A stretch of DNA of 64,000 bases from the NCBI GenBank assembly GCA_009731375.1, contig BJOX01000302.1, positions 394,985 through 458,984 of the forward strand, read 5' to 3'. Source of the DNA: Paulinella micropora. Lineage: Eukaryota > Cercozoa > Imbricatea > Euglyphida. Both the position numbers and the translations under genes were made by a program. The notes below the pieces were generated by a model. The model was given only the letters and a program-made list of their open reading frames with translations, made no database searches and was not told where the DNA came from. Of the stretch, positions 50,949 to 62,976 are shown piece after piece (position 1 is the first letter of the stretch; each line of letters opens with the position of its first letter).

Positions 50949-52267
50949 GAAATATGGTTTTTCACGGATTCGAGATTTTACACAAGAAGGCTTATGCACA
51001 ATCGGGGTTATGGGGGAATATGGGATGGCCAGTTCTTACAGTCATAAAGTGGCAGCTTTTACACGAAGGGGGATTCGTGGAAAATCCTTTTGGACGCCGA
51101 TGGGGCGGAACGGGGAATAAGACGGAATCATTTTAATCCGGCATAAACGGATTTATTAATAACTACCAGGGGGTGGTATAGTCCCACACTAGGTGGGAGG
51201 GACGATGAGTGAATTTAGAGTAACACGGGGGTGAAGTTTTATCAGAGGGATTAGGGTTTGGTCACCGACCGTCACTCAGATAATTTTTCGCATTCTATCC
51301 CGGTTTGGTGCGGCGGGTCGGAAGTTGACTTGACTTCTCGCACCCTGACGAGGGCCCGCTCGAGGGGGAGAGGGGATTATGCCGGCCCACCCGATAAATA
51401 ATGGCATTACCTGATGTTGCGGTCTGTTTTACACTGTTCGGTTATCCTTGGCTTGGAGAGTACGGAGTCCCTTCTACGTTAGGTATTCCTCATTCTACAA
51501 GTCGTTAGATAGTTGTTATATTATTAAATATTGAGCCTACCCACTGTAACAATATATTCCGGTCAAAAAAGTGTAATGTTCACTTCTAGTAATATTATTG
51601 CTATCCGGTTAAGAGGGTTATTAATATTATGTGAGTTTGTATACAACTCTTCAAGTAGGCAGATACAACGAACTCTTAATAAGAACACTATGGCTGCTTT
51701 GAGTCCTGACTCTGAGTGAGCAGGTGAAATACAAGTAAATAGTAGAGGGGTCACTTCGTTTATTTACATAAGTTCGAACTCATTGCAGGCTTGGGTGCAA
51801 CGTACGATCAAGTGTAGAACGTAAATTGTGAGATCTACTGTTCTCAAACGGATAGTGTCGCGAGTCTTCAAGTAAACAGTCATAAACGGATAGTTGTCGG
51901 GTGTTGGACTTGAAAATTCCCAAATCGATTTGGGAAGCCTCAAGGCGAAAATGACTGGCAACGGAAGACAAGTTAGATATTGTGTTTTTCCGTTCTTGTT
52001 CACAAATTTACCGTAAAGCGGTTTCACGGGGAAATCGGGGGAAAAGGTAATACGAACAGGAAAAATGGCAATAGCTAAAAAGAACTTGAACTGATCGTCT
52101 GAAATCATTTCTGAACGAAATCGAAAACTAGTTAGTGAAGTCGAAACGTCGTGCAGAGGAGAATCTAATGAACCGGTCAAGAAGAGTGTCTTATCAACGA
52201 TAAAGGTTTTGGCCGGTCGTTAAGGTGCTCAGTCTGATAGCTTCCCCCCCCAGACCTAACGGTTGAG
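50949..52267. other. Unassigned noncoding sequence
   Basis: No protein homology recognised. It includes AT-rich sections at 51.5-52.0 kb. May contain LTR or leader of C3. Confidence 0.4.
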
Positions 52268-53828
52268 TTGAGTTGCGTACAGAATGAGTGGTTAACGAAC
52301 GAAGTATGTTGTCTCACTAAAAAAATGTGTCAAAAAGGAAGAAGAGAGGTGGGTGAATCTCTTAAACCATTGGAGAGTAGAAGAGTGGTGCGTCTATACT
52401 TGCGCAATGCGGATGATGATCAGCCGGGGCGGATATCCATGATTTGCAGCAGGACTGGGAAAATTGAGGCGCAGTAGCGAGCGGTGATGTCGGGAGGCGA
52501 TGTCGAGCCATAGAAAATTAGGTGGCCGGGAGCACAAAGCCGAGATGAACCAAGAGGGAGATGACAGTATTTGCTGGAACTGCCTATCCCCTGACCACAA
52601 AATAGCTTTCTGTCTAGTCAGGTGTCAACTCAAAGATTGTACACGGTCCCTTGAGGTGCCCCATAAGAAGGAGAACTAGGGTCTCTGAGAAGTTGCGTGG
52701 AAAGGAGAAGAGAGAGGACAGTCAGAGTGAGAAGACAGACAGACGCAAGAAGAAAGAAGAAGAAGGAGCAAAGAAGAAGAAGAAGAAGGAAGGCAGCAGA
52801 GGAGAGAGACGAAAGCTGAAAGCAGCACACTTCATTAAAAAGAAGAAAATGATACGCCTAAACGCCGAATCATCTGACTCCTCTAACTCACCCTCTCACT
52901 CTGAAAGTGAAGAAGAAGATGAACCCCCAACTAACCAGTCCCCGAGTCTGAAGAAGAATCAGAAATGAATGGTGAGTTGGGGATTCACCACATGGCCATT
53001 ATGATGATGGGGAAAGAAAGAGAAGACGACAGTGGTATGTATGTCGAGGAAGATGACCCCCCACTTTCAACTAGTAACACTCTCGAAGATGACAGTGGTA
53101 TGAGCATTGAGGAAGACAACCCCCCATCTTCAAACAACACCCTCATGCCACTTTTATCTCACGCATCTAAGCCACCTGGCGCAAGAAGTAGAGGGGGAGG
53201 AGGTGGTGAGGGTAGTGTGCGTAGAGGAGAGCAGAAAGGACATGCATCATCTACACAAAACGACTCCACGCACAATCGCCCCACTATTCCAACCCTTCAC
53301 GAGAATAAGTTTTTAACCACCCTTGATATAGCTGGCGACCCAACTCCCCTAAACCAAATCATACCTTTGGAAGGGAATTGGGCCCTCAGACGTACAAGGG
53401 TAGGATACGTAAAATCCTCGTGAAGAAATACAACCCTGTCGCGTTACGAGAAGTAGGTGGCCCACCTCTCAACCTCCACGGTAGACCAGTGCGTACAGAC
53501 AGTTGTCATGTCACGAGCAGTAAACAGTGTGAGGCAACAGTGCCAGACACAGAGGTTAGTGTGCTCATGGAGGTTGGGGGCGGCGAGGAAGGGAGTGCAA
53601 GGTGGGAGGTGTGCAGCTAGACTGATAGACCACGACTTCTGTTCACTTCACGTTGATCAAGAGAGAAGAGAGAGGAGATATTGACCAAGTACAGAGAAAA
53701 ACTGAACTTAGGATTGCTTCCTCCCCATGATGCTATGTATTATGAACCCGCCACTTTGTTTACACACATCACTTTGTGGAGAGAAAGTACCATTCCTATT
53801 CAATCCAGAACTACCTCTCTTCTCACAC

Positions 53829-53868
<40 letters not shown>

Positions 53869-53872
53869 AGTA

Positions 53873-53905
<33 letters not shown>

Positions 53906-54406
53906 GCTACTACCACTACCACTACCACTACTACACACATAGAAGGAGTGGGAGAAATAGGGGAGAAGTAGGGGAAGTAGGAGTAGGGGAAGTAGGAGTA
54001 GGGGGAGTAGGGGGAGGAGTAGGGGGAGCAGTAGAGGGGGTAGCTGGTGTGAGCGACCCTGGATTGTCTGTACCTCTCTTGCCTGTACCAACTTTGACTC
54101 ATATCCCGTCTTTGCAACCTACCACTGTATTACCTAATACATCCTCATCATCTTCATTTGGACCTCCTGTGGTCATGGAAGGAAGCAACAAGTATGCCGT
54201 GCCGATATAACCACTGAGGGGTTCAAGTTCGGTGAGAATAATCGTTTACCTGCAGGCACAAGAGGCGATCAAGGACGTACATGGGTACGCCGGTCATGGC
54301 GTAATATTTCTAGGGACGATGACGATTCAAGTGGGAAAAGCGCTGGGCGGGGGGCGGGCGAAGCCATTACGATGGGTAAAACCCACTTGAGAGTGATAGG
54401 GGGTGG
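52268..54406 (+). pseudogene. C3 copia-like Gag remnant with CCHC knuckle
   Basis: Plus-strand pieces: VVRLYLRNADDDQPGRI, a zinc knuckle at about 52,570-52,640 (CWNCLSPDHKIAFC, then CQLKDC), a Lys/Glu-rich linker, acidic repeats (EDDSGM twice), a Cys cluster with FCSLHVDQ near 53,640, a (ACT)n run at 53,826-53,935 encoding poly-Thr, and a Pro/Ser-rich end. Several shifts and stops. Layout resembles the Gag half of C2. No pol follows; G3 lies directly downstream in opposite orientation. Confidence 0.55.
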
Positions 54407-55748
54407 CTACTCCTTGGATTGAGCTTGCTTGCCCTTCTGGAAAACATGAAGCGGGAAGGATTCGCCGGTGATGAGAGTACCTCGAAGACGCTTAAGAACG
54501 TTAGCGGAGAGCCGGCCTTTGTCCTTGATCTTTTTGAAGGGACGCCATGCGATGTGTCGATGAACGACTTGAACGTTGGTGATATCGAAGAGGAAGGGGC
54601 TTCCAGAAAGCCAGGGGTTTACTCCAGCTGTGAATGGTAGCTTTGTCCTTTGTGTCTTCGTAGATGGGGCGGAAGAGGGGGTTGGTGTCCGAAGTGATAC
54701 CAAGCTGATGGACCACGAGATCATCTTCCTCGTCTTCCGGATCCTCGTCCAAAACAGTGCCAAGTTTGACTTGGTTACGGTCGATGAAAGCAACGACTTC
54801 ACCAGTGGTGCAGTTGACAGTGTCATTATCATAGTCGTCCACTGCAACTGGGTTGAGCGGGGCGACGCCATCAGCGGGGGCGGTATACGGAGAGAGATCT
54901 GAACGGTCGATCCGTTTCAACATCATATTGGTCTTGAGGTGGCGGAGCTTAAAGCAGTTAGAGTTGACCTGCTCTAAAATCGTGTAGGGGCCGTCGAACT
55001 GAAGAACAGACGAGGCGGGGATGCCTTGCTTTGAGGGTTTAGGGCGGTAGACGGTGACGGTGTCGCCAACCTTCCACTCCTTAACGGCTTTGCGGCGGCC
55101 CTTGTTCTTCTGAGCAACAGATCTGGCGCGAGAGACGTCTGTGTACGTGCTGATATACGCCGTGACTGCAGCGCGAGCGCGGCGTAGTAGTTCGATCTGC
55201 TCTGAAGATTGAAGCAAAAGTGTAGAGGAATTGTCGAGAGCGGCGCTTGAGGCGGAGGCGCGGGCAGTAATGATCTCCGAGGAATCGAAAAAGTCCAGTG
55301 TGCACCGAGCTTTGCGTGCCAACATACCCTCAAAGGCGGTTGTACCTCTTGCCGTGGACACATAGGTGTTCTGGGCGAAGGAGAGGGACGGGATGATGCT
55401 AGACCAGTTCGATTTGTCTGCCTTGGGTAGAGATTGAATTGCGGTGCGGATCGCCTTGTGCCGGCATTCCACGAAGCCGAGTTGATGGTGTGAGTAGGGT
55501 GCGGTCGTCAGCCAGTCGAGGCCGGCCTCACTGCAGAAGCGTTTGGATAATGTACCTACACACGAGCTGTGGTAGTCGGAGAAGATGGACTCCGGAAAGC
55601 CAAAAATGTATGCCCATCGGTTGAGGATGATCTCAGCTGTTTCATCGGCTGTGGTAGAGATGCAGGGGATGAATTGAAGAAATCCTGAGAAGAGACCGAT
55701 GATCGTCAGGATGTACTGAAAAACAACGCCCGGAATGCCGACGTGCAA
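54407..55748 (-). CDS. G3 (Ty3/gypsy) integrase core and C-terminus
   Basis: 415-residue minus-strand ORF (55748-54501) plus tail to 54407. FGFPESIFSDYHSSCVG holds the second catalytic Asp; HHQLGFVECRHKAIR the Glu. Then EWKVGDTVTVYRP and LQFDGPYTILEQVNSN (GPY/F), an acidic region and a tail. The first-Asp part (GIDH) ends the preceding ORF; a frameshift near 55,750 separates the two. It lacks the YLMRP domain of G1/G2, so it is another lineage. Confidence 0.85.
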
Positions 55749-57912
55749 TATTATGATCGATGCCGATGCCTTGACCTTGACTGCTCCACTTCAGCGAAGA
55801 GTAGCGGCCGTGGTTGAGGGTGAGGCGGGCGTGGACCAGTTGGCAAAAGTGGCAGTCGCGGAGGGCGGCGAGGACATCAGCGTGCATAATATCCGTGCCG
55901 TCAGTACGGAACCAAATATAGCGCTCCTTGATGAAGGGGACAAGTGTCGGCGTTTTGGCGTGATTCTGCATCAAGTGGGCGTAGTTGATCAGCGGACGGC
56001 GCAGCTCTTCTGGAACGTAGATCTTCAGTGTTGACTGTTTGGCGTCGGCGAGGACGGCAAGGCCCTGACGAAGGGTCAATTCTGTTGATCCGGCGGAGAC
56101 GGTAGAGACGTCATCGGTCCAGAGAGGGGCTGTGAGAGTGTCTTGTCGTTGTGCGTCTATAATTTGTTGGCGCGTGACGCGAGGGGCGTGCGAAGTAGCG
56201 ACAGGGTATATATAATGTTGTTCCATGCCGAGGCCAAAGACTAGCCACACTAAGTTGTCATCAAGAAATAAAATCTTACGACACGTCTGGACGGCCTCCT
56301 GTGGGAGTGTATCGTCCGGGACGCAGTGGACGAGGTCTTGCGGCATGAGCAGGGCAAATGGCTTACGAAGGGCGAACATGTCACGCGCGACGGCCGGAGA
56401 GCATTCAGCGGAGGGGATGACAATAGCTAGATCCCACAGGGCTTGAATGCTTCGTAGTGTTGGGCCGGCGCGGATGATGCGGCAGGAGAGAGACTTGAGT
56501 TTCGTTTCCAAAGCAGCATGTGTGCCTTCGACGGCGAGCCAGAGAGTAGAGCCTGCTTTGGGCAATTCAATGGTTGCGAGGAGCTGTAGGGTGGCTTCGG
56601 CTTCACCGATGAGAGTCGGGGCGCCTGGGCTTGTGCAGGGGACACGGGACAATCCGTCCGGAAGGAGGTTTTGTTTACCGGGGAGGTATTCGACCTTAAA
56701 GCGGATCGTTTGAAGATTTTCCAGAACCCATCCGACGACCATGGGGCTGCGAGCGTGCCATAACCACAAGAGTGGCCGGTGATCGGTGACGATAGTGAGT
56801 TCGTGGTCGCTGGCATCGATGTAGTAGCGGCACTGTTGAACTCCGTAAATTACGCCATAGGCTTCTCGCACGTATGTCGCCCAGCGGGTTTGCGTGTCTG
56901 TAAACTTGAGAGAAAAGTATTGGATAACCGGGGCGTCGCGGTCAGGGCCAGCGTGAAGGGCATCCCCAATGCCTATTTGGCTAGCATCCGTCCGAAGGCA
57001 AAGATGGTGAGGAGACTCGTACTTGGCCAGGACGGGAAGCGTAGTAAGCACGCGGCGGAGCTTCTTCATACATTTCCGCTCTTCCCGATGGAGGTAAGGC
57101 TGACCTGCTGGTCGGGCGTGACTGGACTTGAGCAAGTTCGTAAGAGGTGATACAAGGCGGGAGTAGTCAGGTATGTGGGCCTGTATGAAGTTGGTCATAC
57201 CCAAAACGGATCGAACTTCAGACACATTGGAGGGATAAGCCATTCGGAGGATGGCGTCGATCTTCGCTGTGTCAGCGGCGATACCTTTCTTACTACATTT
57301 CTTGCCGAGTATTGTCAGTTCATGGTATCCCAAGCGGAGTTTGCGCGCCGATCCATGAAGGCCGCAGGTGTCCATAGTTGAGAATATACTACGAATTTGG
57401 TTCAGGTGTGTTTGAAAGTCGTTTGCACCAGCCGTAACGTCGTCGAGATAGGCGCCTGCAGTAGAAATAGCTGGGGACGGCTTGTTCCAAAAGGGGAGTG
57501 GTTGGAAAGACTTCTCGATCGCACGTTGGAAATCGCCGGGGGCACGATGTACAGCTTGAGGCATAAAGTTGGGGACCAATAGACCTTGAGGGGTCCACAC
57601 GGCTAAAACATCTCGGCTGTCATCGTCCGGGTTCAGGCGAAGGTGGGAGAAGCCGTCTACCATGTCGATGGAGCTGAGATAGTGCCAGCCGGCGAATCGT
57701 TCTCGGTAATGATCCGGGTTTGGAAGACCTGGGACTGGGAGATGAAGGTTGTCATTGGGCATGCGGTAGTCGTAAACGTTCCGAATGTCTCGGATGACTT
57801 CTTTCGCGATATCCTCGAATTTTCCGACCGGGCAACTGCGGCTTGCCCGTGCACATTGAGAGGAGGCGTAGCTCCATGTGCCGGCGCTGAGGATAGAAAG
57901 ATATTCGCCCAC
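55642..57912 (-). CDS. G3 (Ty3/gypsy) RT, RNase H and integrase zinc domain
   Basis: 756 residues from a GTG. RT: YLSSIDMVDGFSHLRL (motif A), TPQGLLVPNFMPQAVHRAP (B), AGAYLDDVTAGAN (catalytic YLDD), LTILGKKCSKKGI. RNase H: LRTDASQIGIGDAL, VTDHRPLLW, YLPGKQNLLPDGLSR. Zinc domain: INYAHLMQNHAK and CHFCQ. The N-terminal fingers appear cut at about 57,930, so the element is 5' truncated. The frame is otherwise intact over 2.2 kb. Confidence 0.9.
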   Translation of the reverse strand: MGEYLSILSAGTWSYASSQCARASRSCPVGKFEDIAKEVIRDIRNVYDYRMPNDNLHLPVPGLPNPDHYRERFAGWHYLSSIDMVDGFSHLRLNPDDDSRDVLAVWTPQGLLVPNFMPQAVHRAPGDFQRAIEKSFQPLPFWNKPSPAISTAGAYLDDVTAGANDFQTHLNQIRSIFSTMDTCGLHGSARKLRLGYHELTILGKKCSKKGIAADTAKIDAILRMAYPSNVSEVRSVLGMTNFIQAHIPDYSRLVSPLTNLLKSSHARPAGQPYLHREERKCMKKLRRVLTTLPVLAKYESPHHLCLRTDASQIGIGDALHAGPDRDAPVIQYFSLKFTDTQTRWATYVREAYGVIYGVQQCRYYIDASDHELTIVTDHRPLLWLWHARSPMVVGWVLENLQTIRFKVEYLPGKQNLLPDGLSRVPCTSPGAPTLIGEAEATLQLLATIELPKAGSTLWLAVEGTHAALETKLKSLSCRIIRAGPTLRSIQALWDLAIVIPSAECSPAVARDMFALRKPFALLMPQDLVHCVPDDTLPQEAVQTCRKILFLDDNLVWLVFGLGMEQHYIYPVATSHAPRVTRQQIIDAQRQDTLTAPLWTDDVSTVSAGSTELTLRQGLAVLADAKQSTLKIYVPEELRRPLINYAHLMQNHAKTPTLVPFIKERYIWFRTDGTDIMHADVLAALRDCHFCQLVHARLTLNHGRYSSLKWSSQGQGIGIDHNIARRHSGRCFSVHPDDHRSLLRISSIHPLHLYHSR

Positions 57913-58467
57913 TGCCGGAGTCCAGCGCGGTCATGGCGTCACAGCCTCACACTTCCTAACGTATTTGCAATTACGATAATACCGTTTTATAGATTATTCG
58001 TTAATAAGTGGCACAAGTGGCACTTAACTATTTACCAATACAGTTTGTCTGTTACCATTTTATTCAGTACGGATGGATGGTCAGTTAAGACGCAGTATAG
58101 GTAGAACAGTTACAGTCATTCAGTCCATATTATAATCAGTCACAGTCAGTAGTTGTGCTTCCAACCATAATCGTTGCTAGTGACGTGGCATAGTTATAGA
58201 GTAAAACGGAAAGTGATTGTATTCTCAGTAAAGTTCATTCCAGTAACAAGGAAGTAGTCGTGGGATTATTTTAGTGTCATTTACTGACATCCGGAACTCA
58301 ATCTGCCGGAATTCCTCAGAAGGAATAGTCCGTCAATTGTGTTTAATCAGTCTTGCCTTTAGTCGTGTGTATTTCGGATTTACGTCCGGAGCACTCCTCT
58401 CAGTTCGGATCACGGTTTTATTCATCAGCGAATATATTCAGTCATCGTCTTTCAAGGTTATGCAGCC
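57913..58467 (+). other. AT-rich sequence before C2 Gag, probable LTR/leader
   Basis: Noncoding, AT-rich with many cagt motifs (acagtcattcagtcc, cagtcacagtcag). Likely 5' LTR and leader of C2, but the 3' partner lies outside the window. Confidence 0.5.
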
Positions 58468-59030
58468 TTGATTGCTAATGACCTCATGAGCGAGACACAG
58501 ACCCCCAAACTACTCAACCTTGGAAGCGTACCCACGCTCAAACCAAATGAACGACTTTACCAGAAATGGAAATTTCAGTTCCAATCCTTCACCTACGGAG
58601 ATAGCGCAGAATTGGGAGACATGGTAGCCTCCGTGTTTGAGGAACCGGACAAAGCCATAGCCAAATTCCCCTACGACCCTACCAAAATCCGTATTGCAGA
58701 AGACTGGTCAGAGTCTTCAGAAGATGAGCAAGAAACACAACCCCCGAAAGAGAGCGAAAAGGACAAGCCTAAACAGCAAGGCAAAACCGCCAGTGCTCAG
58801 AGAGGTGGTACCTCAGCACTCTCGAAAACAGAAGACGAACTGGAAGAAGAGAGAAAGACTAGACGAGCACAGACATCCAAGAGAGCCCATTCCAGAAAAA
58901 AGAAAACAAACAAACAATTTGCACAACAAATGCGTAGGTTGGGACTTTACGTCTCTGTAGCTTTCAAAGCACCAGTCCTAGTGACAATGTGCATGGAGTG
59001 GAAGACAGAAGCCCAATTGGCATGTTAGTC
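58468..59030 (+). CDS. C2 (Ty1/copia) Gag N-terminus
   Basis: 186 residues: TLKPNERLYQKWKFQFQSF and ELGDMVASVFEEPDKAI in the Gag helical domain, then a Ser/Glu/Lys-rich linker. The last part (KQFAQQMRRLGLYVSVAF) continues in a different frame from 58989. Product forms the virus-like particle coat in this family. Confidence 0.65.
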
Positions 59031-59252
59031 TTAGTGGGAAATAGATATGGAGGCAAATCACTTCTTGATATGATCATAAGATGGCAAAAGTACATTGTCG
59101 CTACCCCTAAGGGAGACATTGCCTGCTGGCTAGACGAAAACCGTCTCACGGAACTCCAAATACAGAGAGATTATGGTGGCAAAATCCGTAACGAATTTTC
59201 CACCACACAGCTCTTGTATAAAGTCTCCTTCCACCCGGCTTTGAAGGGCTAG
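58989..59252 (+). CDS. C2 Gag, middle segment after frameshift
   Basis: GKSLLDMIIRWQKYIVATP and RNEFSTTQLLYKVSFHPAL continue the Gag helices. Ends at TAG 59250-59252. Confidence 0.6.
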   Translation: MHGVEDRSPIGMLVLVGNRYGGKSLLDMIIRWQKYIVATPKGDIACWLDENRLTELQIQRDYGGKIRNEFSTTQLLYKVSFHPALKG

Positions 59253-59431
59253 ATGCCCTGATGATACAGTTCGAAAACAAGGGGATTACTGCTCACTCTG
59301 AAGTAGAAGACATGCCCAGAAAGATCTGAATTAAGTACAAACTGAAACAGAAAACTCAGAAAAATCTCTATGGAGCAGGCGAAACCCCCGACAAAACTAA
59401 CGGACAACGCAAGAACACCGAAAGATCATTC

Positions 59432-60272
59432 GTGTCTGAACAGCAGTCAGACAGCGAAACAAGACGTTGCTTCAACTGCAACGGGACGGGTCATTTAGCG
59501 TTTGAGTGCAAGAGCACCTGCACTAAGAATATCCCCGTAAGGATTGCCCTCTTGACAAGAAACGTAGGCAGACAGGAACAAAGCCCTCTAAGAAATCCCC
59601 GAGATCCACTGTCGCTGTCGCAGAGCAAGCCTCTGACGAACAGAACGAGGAGCAAGGAGAAGAAAAGCCTGAAAAGGAAGAACAAGATGATGCAGAACAC
59701 GAGGATGATTCTCCCTCTGTGTTCGTTGTCATGGGTGGAAGCTTAGACCCCGAAGAGGAAGAGAAGCCTAATGCTAGACGACAATCAGCTAGACAGAGCA
59801 GCACTCAGCAAGTCCGCACACAACAAGTCAACACTCAGCAGGTTAGCAGTCAACAGACTAGCAGTCAGCGGAACAGCAGACAGCAAGACAATAGTCGACA
59901 GACAAGCAGCAGCAGTCAACAGACTAGTAGTCAGCAGAACAGCAGACAGCAAAACAACAGTCGACAGACAAGCAGCAGCCGTAGTCAACAGACTAGCAGT
60001 CAGCAGGACAGCAGTCAACAGGTCAGTAACCAACAAACCAGCACTCAACCGAGAATCAGTCAACAGACTAGCAATAGACGACAGAGCAGCAGACAGCAAG
60101 CACGTAGACAAAAGCAACAGCAGGCAGAGATGGAGAGAAAGAGTGAAAGAGCACAGTCGCCAACCACTACCCTCTCATCTAAGAAACAACAGAAAAAGAG
60201 GATGGAGAGCAAGGGTGAAAGAGCACAGGCACACCCACTTCCCTCTCATCCACAGTCACACATTCACAGAAG
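59432..60272 (+). CDS. C2 Gag zinc knuckle and Gln/Ser-rich repeat region
   Basis: CFNCNGTGHLAFECKS is a classic CCHC knuckle (C-x2-C-x4-H-x4-C). After a shift near 59,700, a 110-residue tract of degenerate SSQQTSSQQNSRQ-type repeats follows (59,790-60,120), then Lys/Glu-rich repeats (MERKSERAQSP) that recur at 60,130, 60,200 and 60,273. Confidence 0.75.
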
Positions 60273-61524
60273 ATGGAGAGAAAGAGTGAAAGAGCACAGT
60301 CGCCACCCTCTACCCTCTCATCCACAGATACACAGTCACAGACTGAACATATGGGAAGATGTGAGCCACCACCACACCCTATCTACGCAAATCTCAAGCC
60401 TGGTTACTCTCTCACACCCAAACAGAGAACACTGGTTTATGAGCAGCTAGATAAGAACGGGCACCCTAGGTGTCAAGATAGGAACACAAAAGGAGAACAG
60501 TGTGGGATTTCTCGCAACCCCAAATTTTACGGTTCCCCTAATCTCATGGCGAAACGGTTCGCATATGGTTCATTGTGTGGCTATCATGCAGAACAAGACC
60601 CCTTATTTCCCTTCATAGACCTAGACCGGCAGCAGAAAGACCTAGTAAGAATAGCAAGTTCCCAGACGAAGCAGGACTGATAGCTGTAGCCGAACAGTAC
60701 CTAGAATTGTACGGCAACATTCAGGGTTACAATCAGCTGAACCAAGAGTGCCCCGCAGTGAAGGCGCACGAGTTTCAGGTACAGCCGTCACGCAAACTCA
60801 ACCAGTAGACAACCCCCACCCACTGCATCCAACACCTGAAAGGCCAATACCAGAAAGTCCAATACCTGAAGCACCCACACCCAAAACTGTCACGTATGTT
60901 GAGGAACACTTTGAAAACACAACACCAGAACAGGCAACCCCTCGCACCCCAGAAGGTAGATACCTTACTAGTCACGCATTCAGGCAGGCAGGTCTAGTAG
61001 TGGTAAATGATCAGGCTAGGCCTAATCCAAATGTGTCGCCCATAAACTTCTACACCCTCGCACACTTAGCAGAAGTCATGACGCAAGGTTGTCAATGGAC
61101 CTCAGACAGACAGGTAGTGTGGACAGCAGACGACCAGCCAGACGATTTCCTCACAGACGTAATGAAAGCGATAGAGGCAATTTACGTACTGCACAAAGTG
61201 AGAAGAACTAGCCCCTACAGCGTCGAAAAAGACCCCATTGTCACTCATTCCACTGCACAAGAAAGAGTAGGATTGCCACAAGCACCCCCTCCTTCCAACA
61301 CAACTACTGAACGAAAACTATTCCCTTCTACACGCAGCAAAGAAGATGAAGAGATAGATGAAGTAGAGAACGAAGAAAAGTCAGAGGAAGAAGAAGATGA
61401 TGAGATGTATGAGTTCAATAGCGACGACGAACGAAACTCAGACGAAATTCGACTTAGGGACGCACTCGCAGCTTATTCGTCAGAAGAGATAGAAGAAGAG
61501 GAAGAACAAGAGGAAAAAGAATAA
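60273..61524 (+). pseudogene. C2 Cys/His segment and acidic linker before protease
   Basis: YEQLDKNGHPRCQDRNTKG, EQCGISRNPKF and YGSLCGYHAEQDPLF form a C-x-C-x-C-x2-H pattern that may bind zinc; C3 has a comparable FCSLH. A shift near 60,700 leads into a Pro/Glu-rich part, then NFYTLAHLAEVMTQGCQW and an acidic tail ending at TAA 61522-61524. Role unknown. Confidence 0.5.
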
Positions 61525-61563
61525 CAGGACGAAGAAGAAAACGAAGAGGATGACACAGCAACA

Positions 61564-62014
61564 GTGACTCACAAGACAGAGAAAGACGTGAGTACAGTAG
61601 CGCGAGACAGGGCGATGGTATTGATCAACGCGAAAGACAGACCAAACCCGACACACACATACCAGGATAGTGGAGCCTCACAATACATCTGTCGAGATTC
61701 TCATTTAATGACGAGCATGACGAAAGTAAGACCCGTGAACTTCAAAACTGGAAATGGTGAGAGAAAGATAGAGAAGGCAGGTATGATGCACTAGCTAGAG
61801 TAGATGGTAATGCAAAACCCCATGTTATAGCAAAGGCAGCGTACTATGACCCCTCTATGCCTATCAACATTGCACCCACTGGACCCATGGATCATTTTCA
61901 CCACAGAGCTGCGGTACACCAAAATGGTCAGATGTTTATCCTTAAGAAACCTATAAAGGTAGACCCCAGGGATATACTAGTCAGGGGGACATTGACAGAA
62001 TCTCTATTGTATCG
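61564..62014 (+). pseudogene. C2 copia protease
   Basis: THTYQDSGASQYICRDSHLM contains the canonical D-S-G-A-S active site of copia proteases. Stop at 61,794; beyond it further protease-like sequence (HRAAVHQNGQMFILKKPIK) continues in another frame. Confidence 0.85.
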
Positions 62015-62379
62015 ATGAGACACGAAGAAGGACAAACCGCTTCGCATCAATCAGCGGTATGTTCCCTCAGGAGCACCCAAGAGCGAATCCATGTTGGGTT
62101 AATTGGGGAGGGAAGCCCCATAACAGTCAAAGATAGCGATAGATTCAAGCTAAGCAAGAATAGAGATAGTGATAGGACCAACAACGCAATCTTGTTTGTT
62201 AAGTACCCCGCTAGCACTGACAAACGGAAGCCAATAGAAATAGATATCCTTCATGCTAGTATAGGACATTTCGGTTTCGGAAAAGCCACTGCTTTCGCAG
62301 ATGCGGCTGGTTATAGAATAGTTGGACCTAGAGGAACTCTGGAGAGCGCAAGAAAGAGTGTGCCACGTGCGAACCATGC
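62015..62379 (+). CDS. C2 Gag-pre-integrase region
   Basis: IDILHASIGHFGFGKATAFA matches the H-x-R-L-G-H type motif before copia integrase; the Cys pair follows across a shift near 62,345 (CATCEPCMIGKAKV in the plus-strand reading). Confidence 0.7.
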
Positions 62380-62976
62380 ATGATCGGCAAAGCTAAGGTT
62401 CTTCCTAGATTTGCGGTTAATCATATTCGCAGAGCCAATAGGTCAGGAGAGATATTACACCTAGATACGCAAGGACCCTGGCGTGTAATGTCAAGGACAG
62501 GCAAAAGATATAAATTTTCCGTGACTGATGATTATTCCAGTTACACGTTAGATTTCTATCTTGCCCATAAGAATGAGTTTATTACTTGTCTCAAGAAGGC
62601 CATCAGCTTCTTTGAAACACAAACAAGTAATAAAGTCAAGGAAATACGCTGTGATCAGGAGTTCACTGCCCCCGGAGAGGTACGCAGGGAATACCCAGGC
62701 ATAGTGTGGCAAGACGCAGCTACAGGAGATAAAGATGGCAATCCGGTAGCGGAAAGAATGAACCAAACGACAGGAGGACCCGCACGCGCTATGCGCATTC
62801 ATGCTGGATTCCCACCCAACTTTTGGGACGAAATGGAACATACAGCATCCACTCTTTGGAACATCCTCCCGGCAACCACTGGTTCCCGTAAGGGTATGTC
62901 CCCATACGAACAGCTTTTCGGAAGAAAGCCCCCAATGCATCAGTTAAAACCTAATGTATCGGTAGTAGAGGAGTAA
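62380..62976 (+). CDS. C2 copia integrase core
   Basis: 198 residues: GEILHLDTQGPWRVMS (first Asp), KVKEIRCDQEFTAPGE (second Asp), NPVAERMNQTTGGPARAM (Glu), then MSPYEQLFGRKPPMHQLKP. All three catalytic acids are present. Confidence 0.88.
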   Translation: MIGKAKVLPRFAVNHIRRANRSGEILHLDTQGPWRVMSRTGKRYKFSVTDDYSSYTLDFYLAHKNEFITCLKKAISFFETQTSNKVKEIRCDQEFTAPGEVRREYPGIVWQDAATGDKDGNPVAERMNQTTGGPARAMRIHAGFPPNFWDEMEHTASTLWNILPATTGSRKGMSPYEQLFGRKPPMHQLKPNVSVVEE

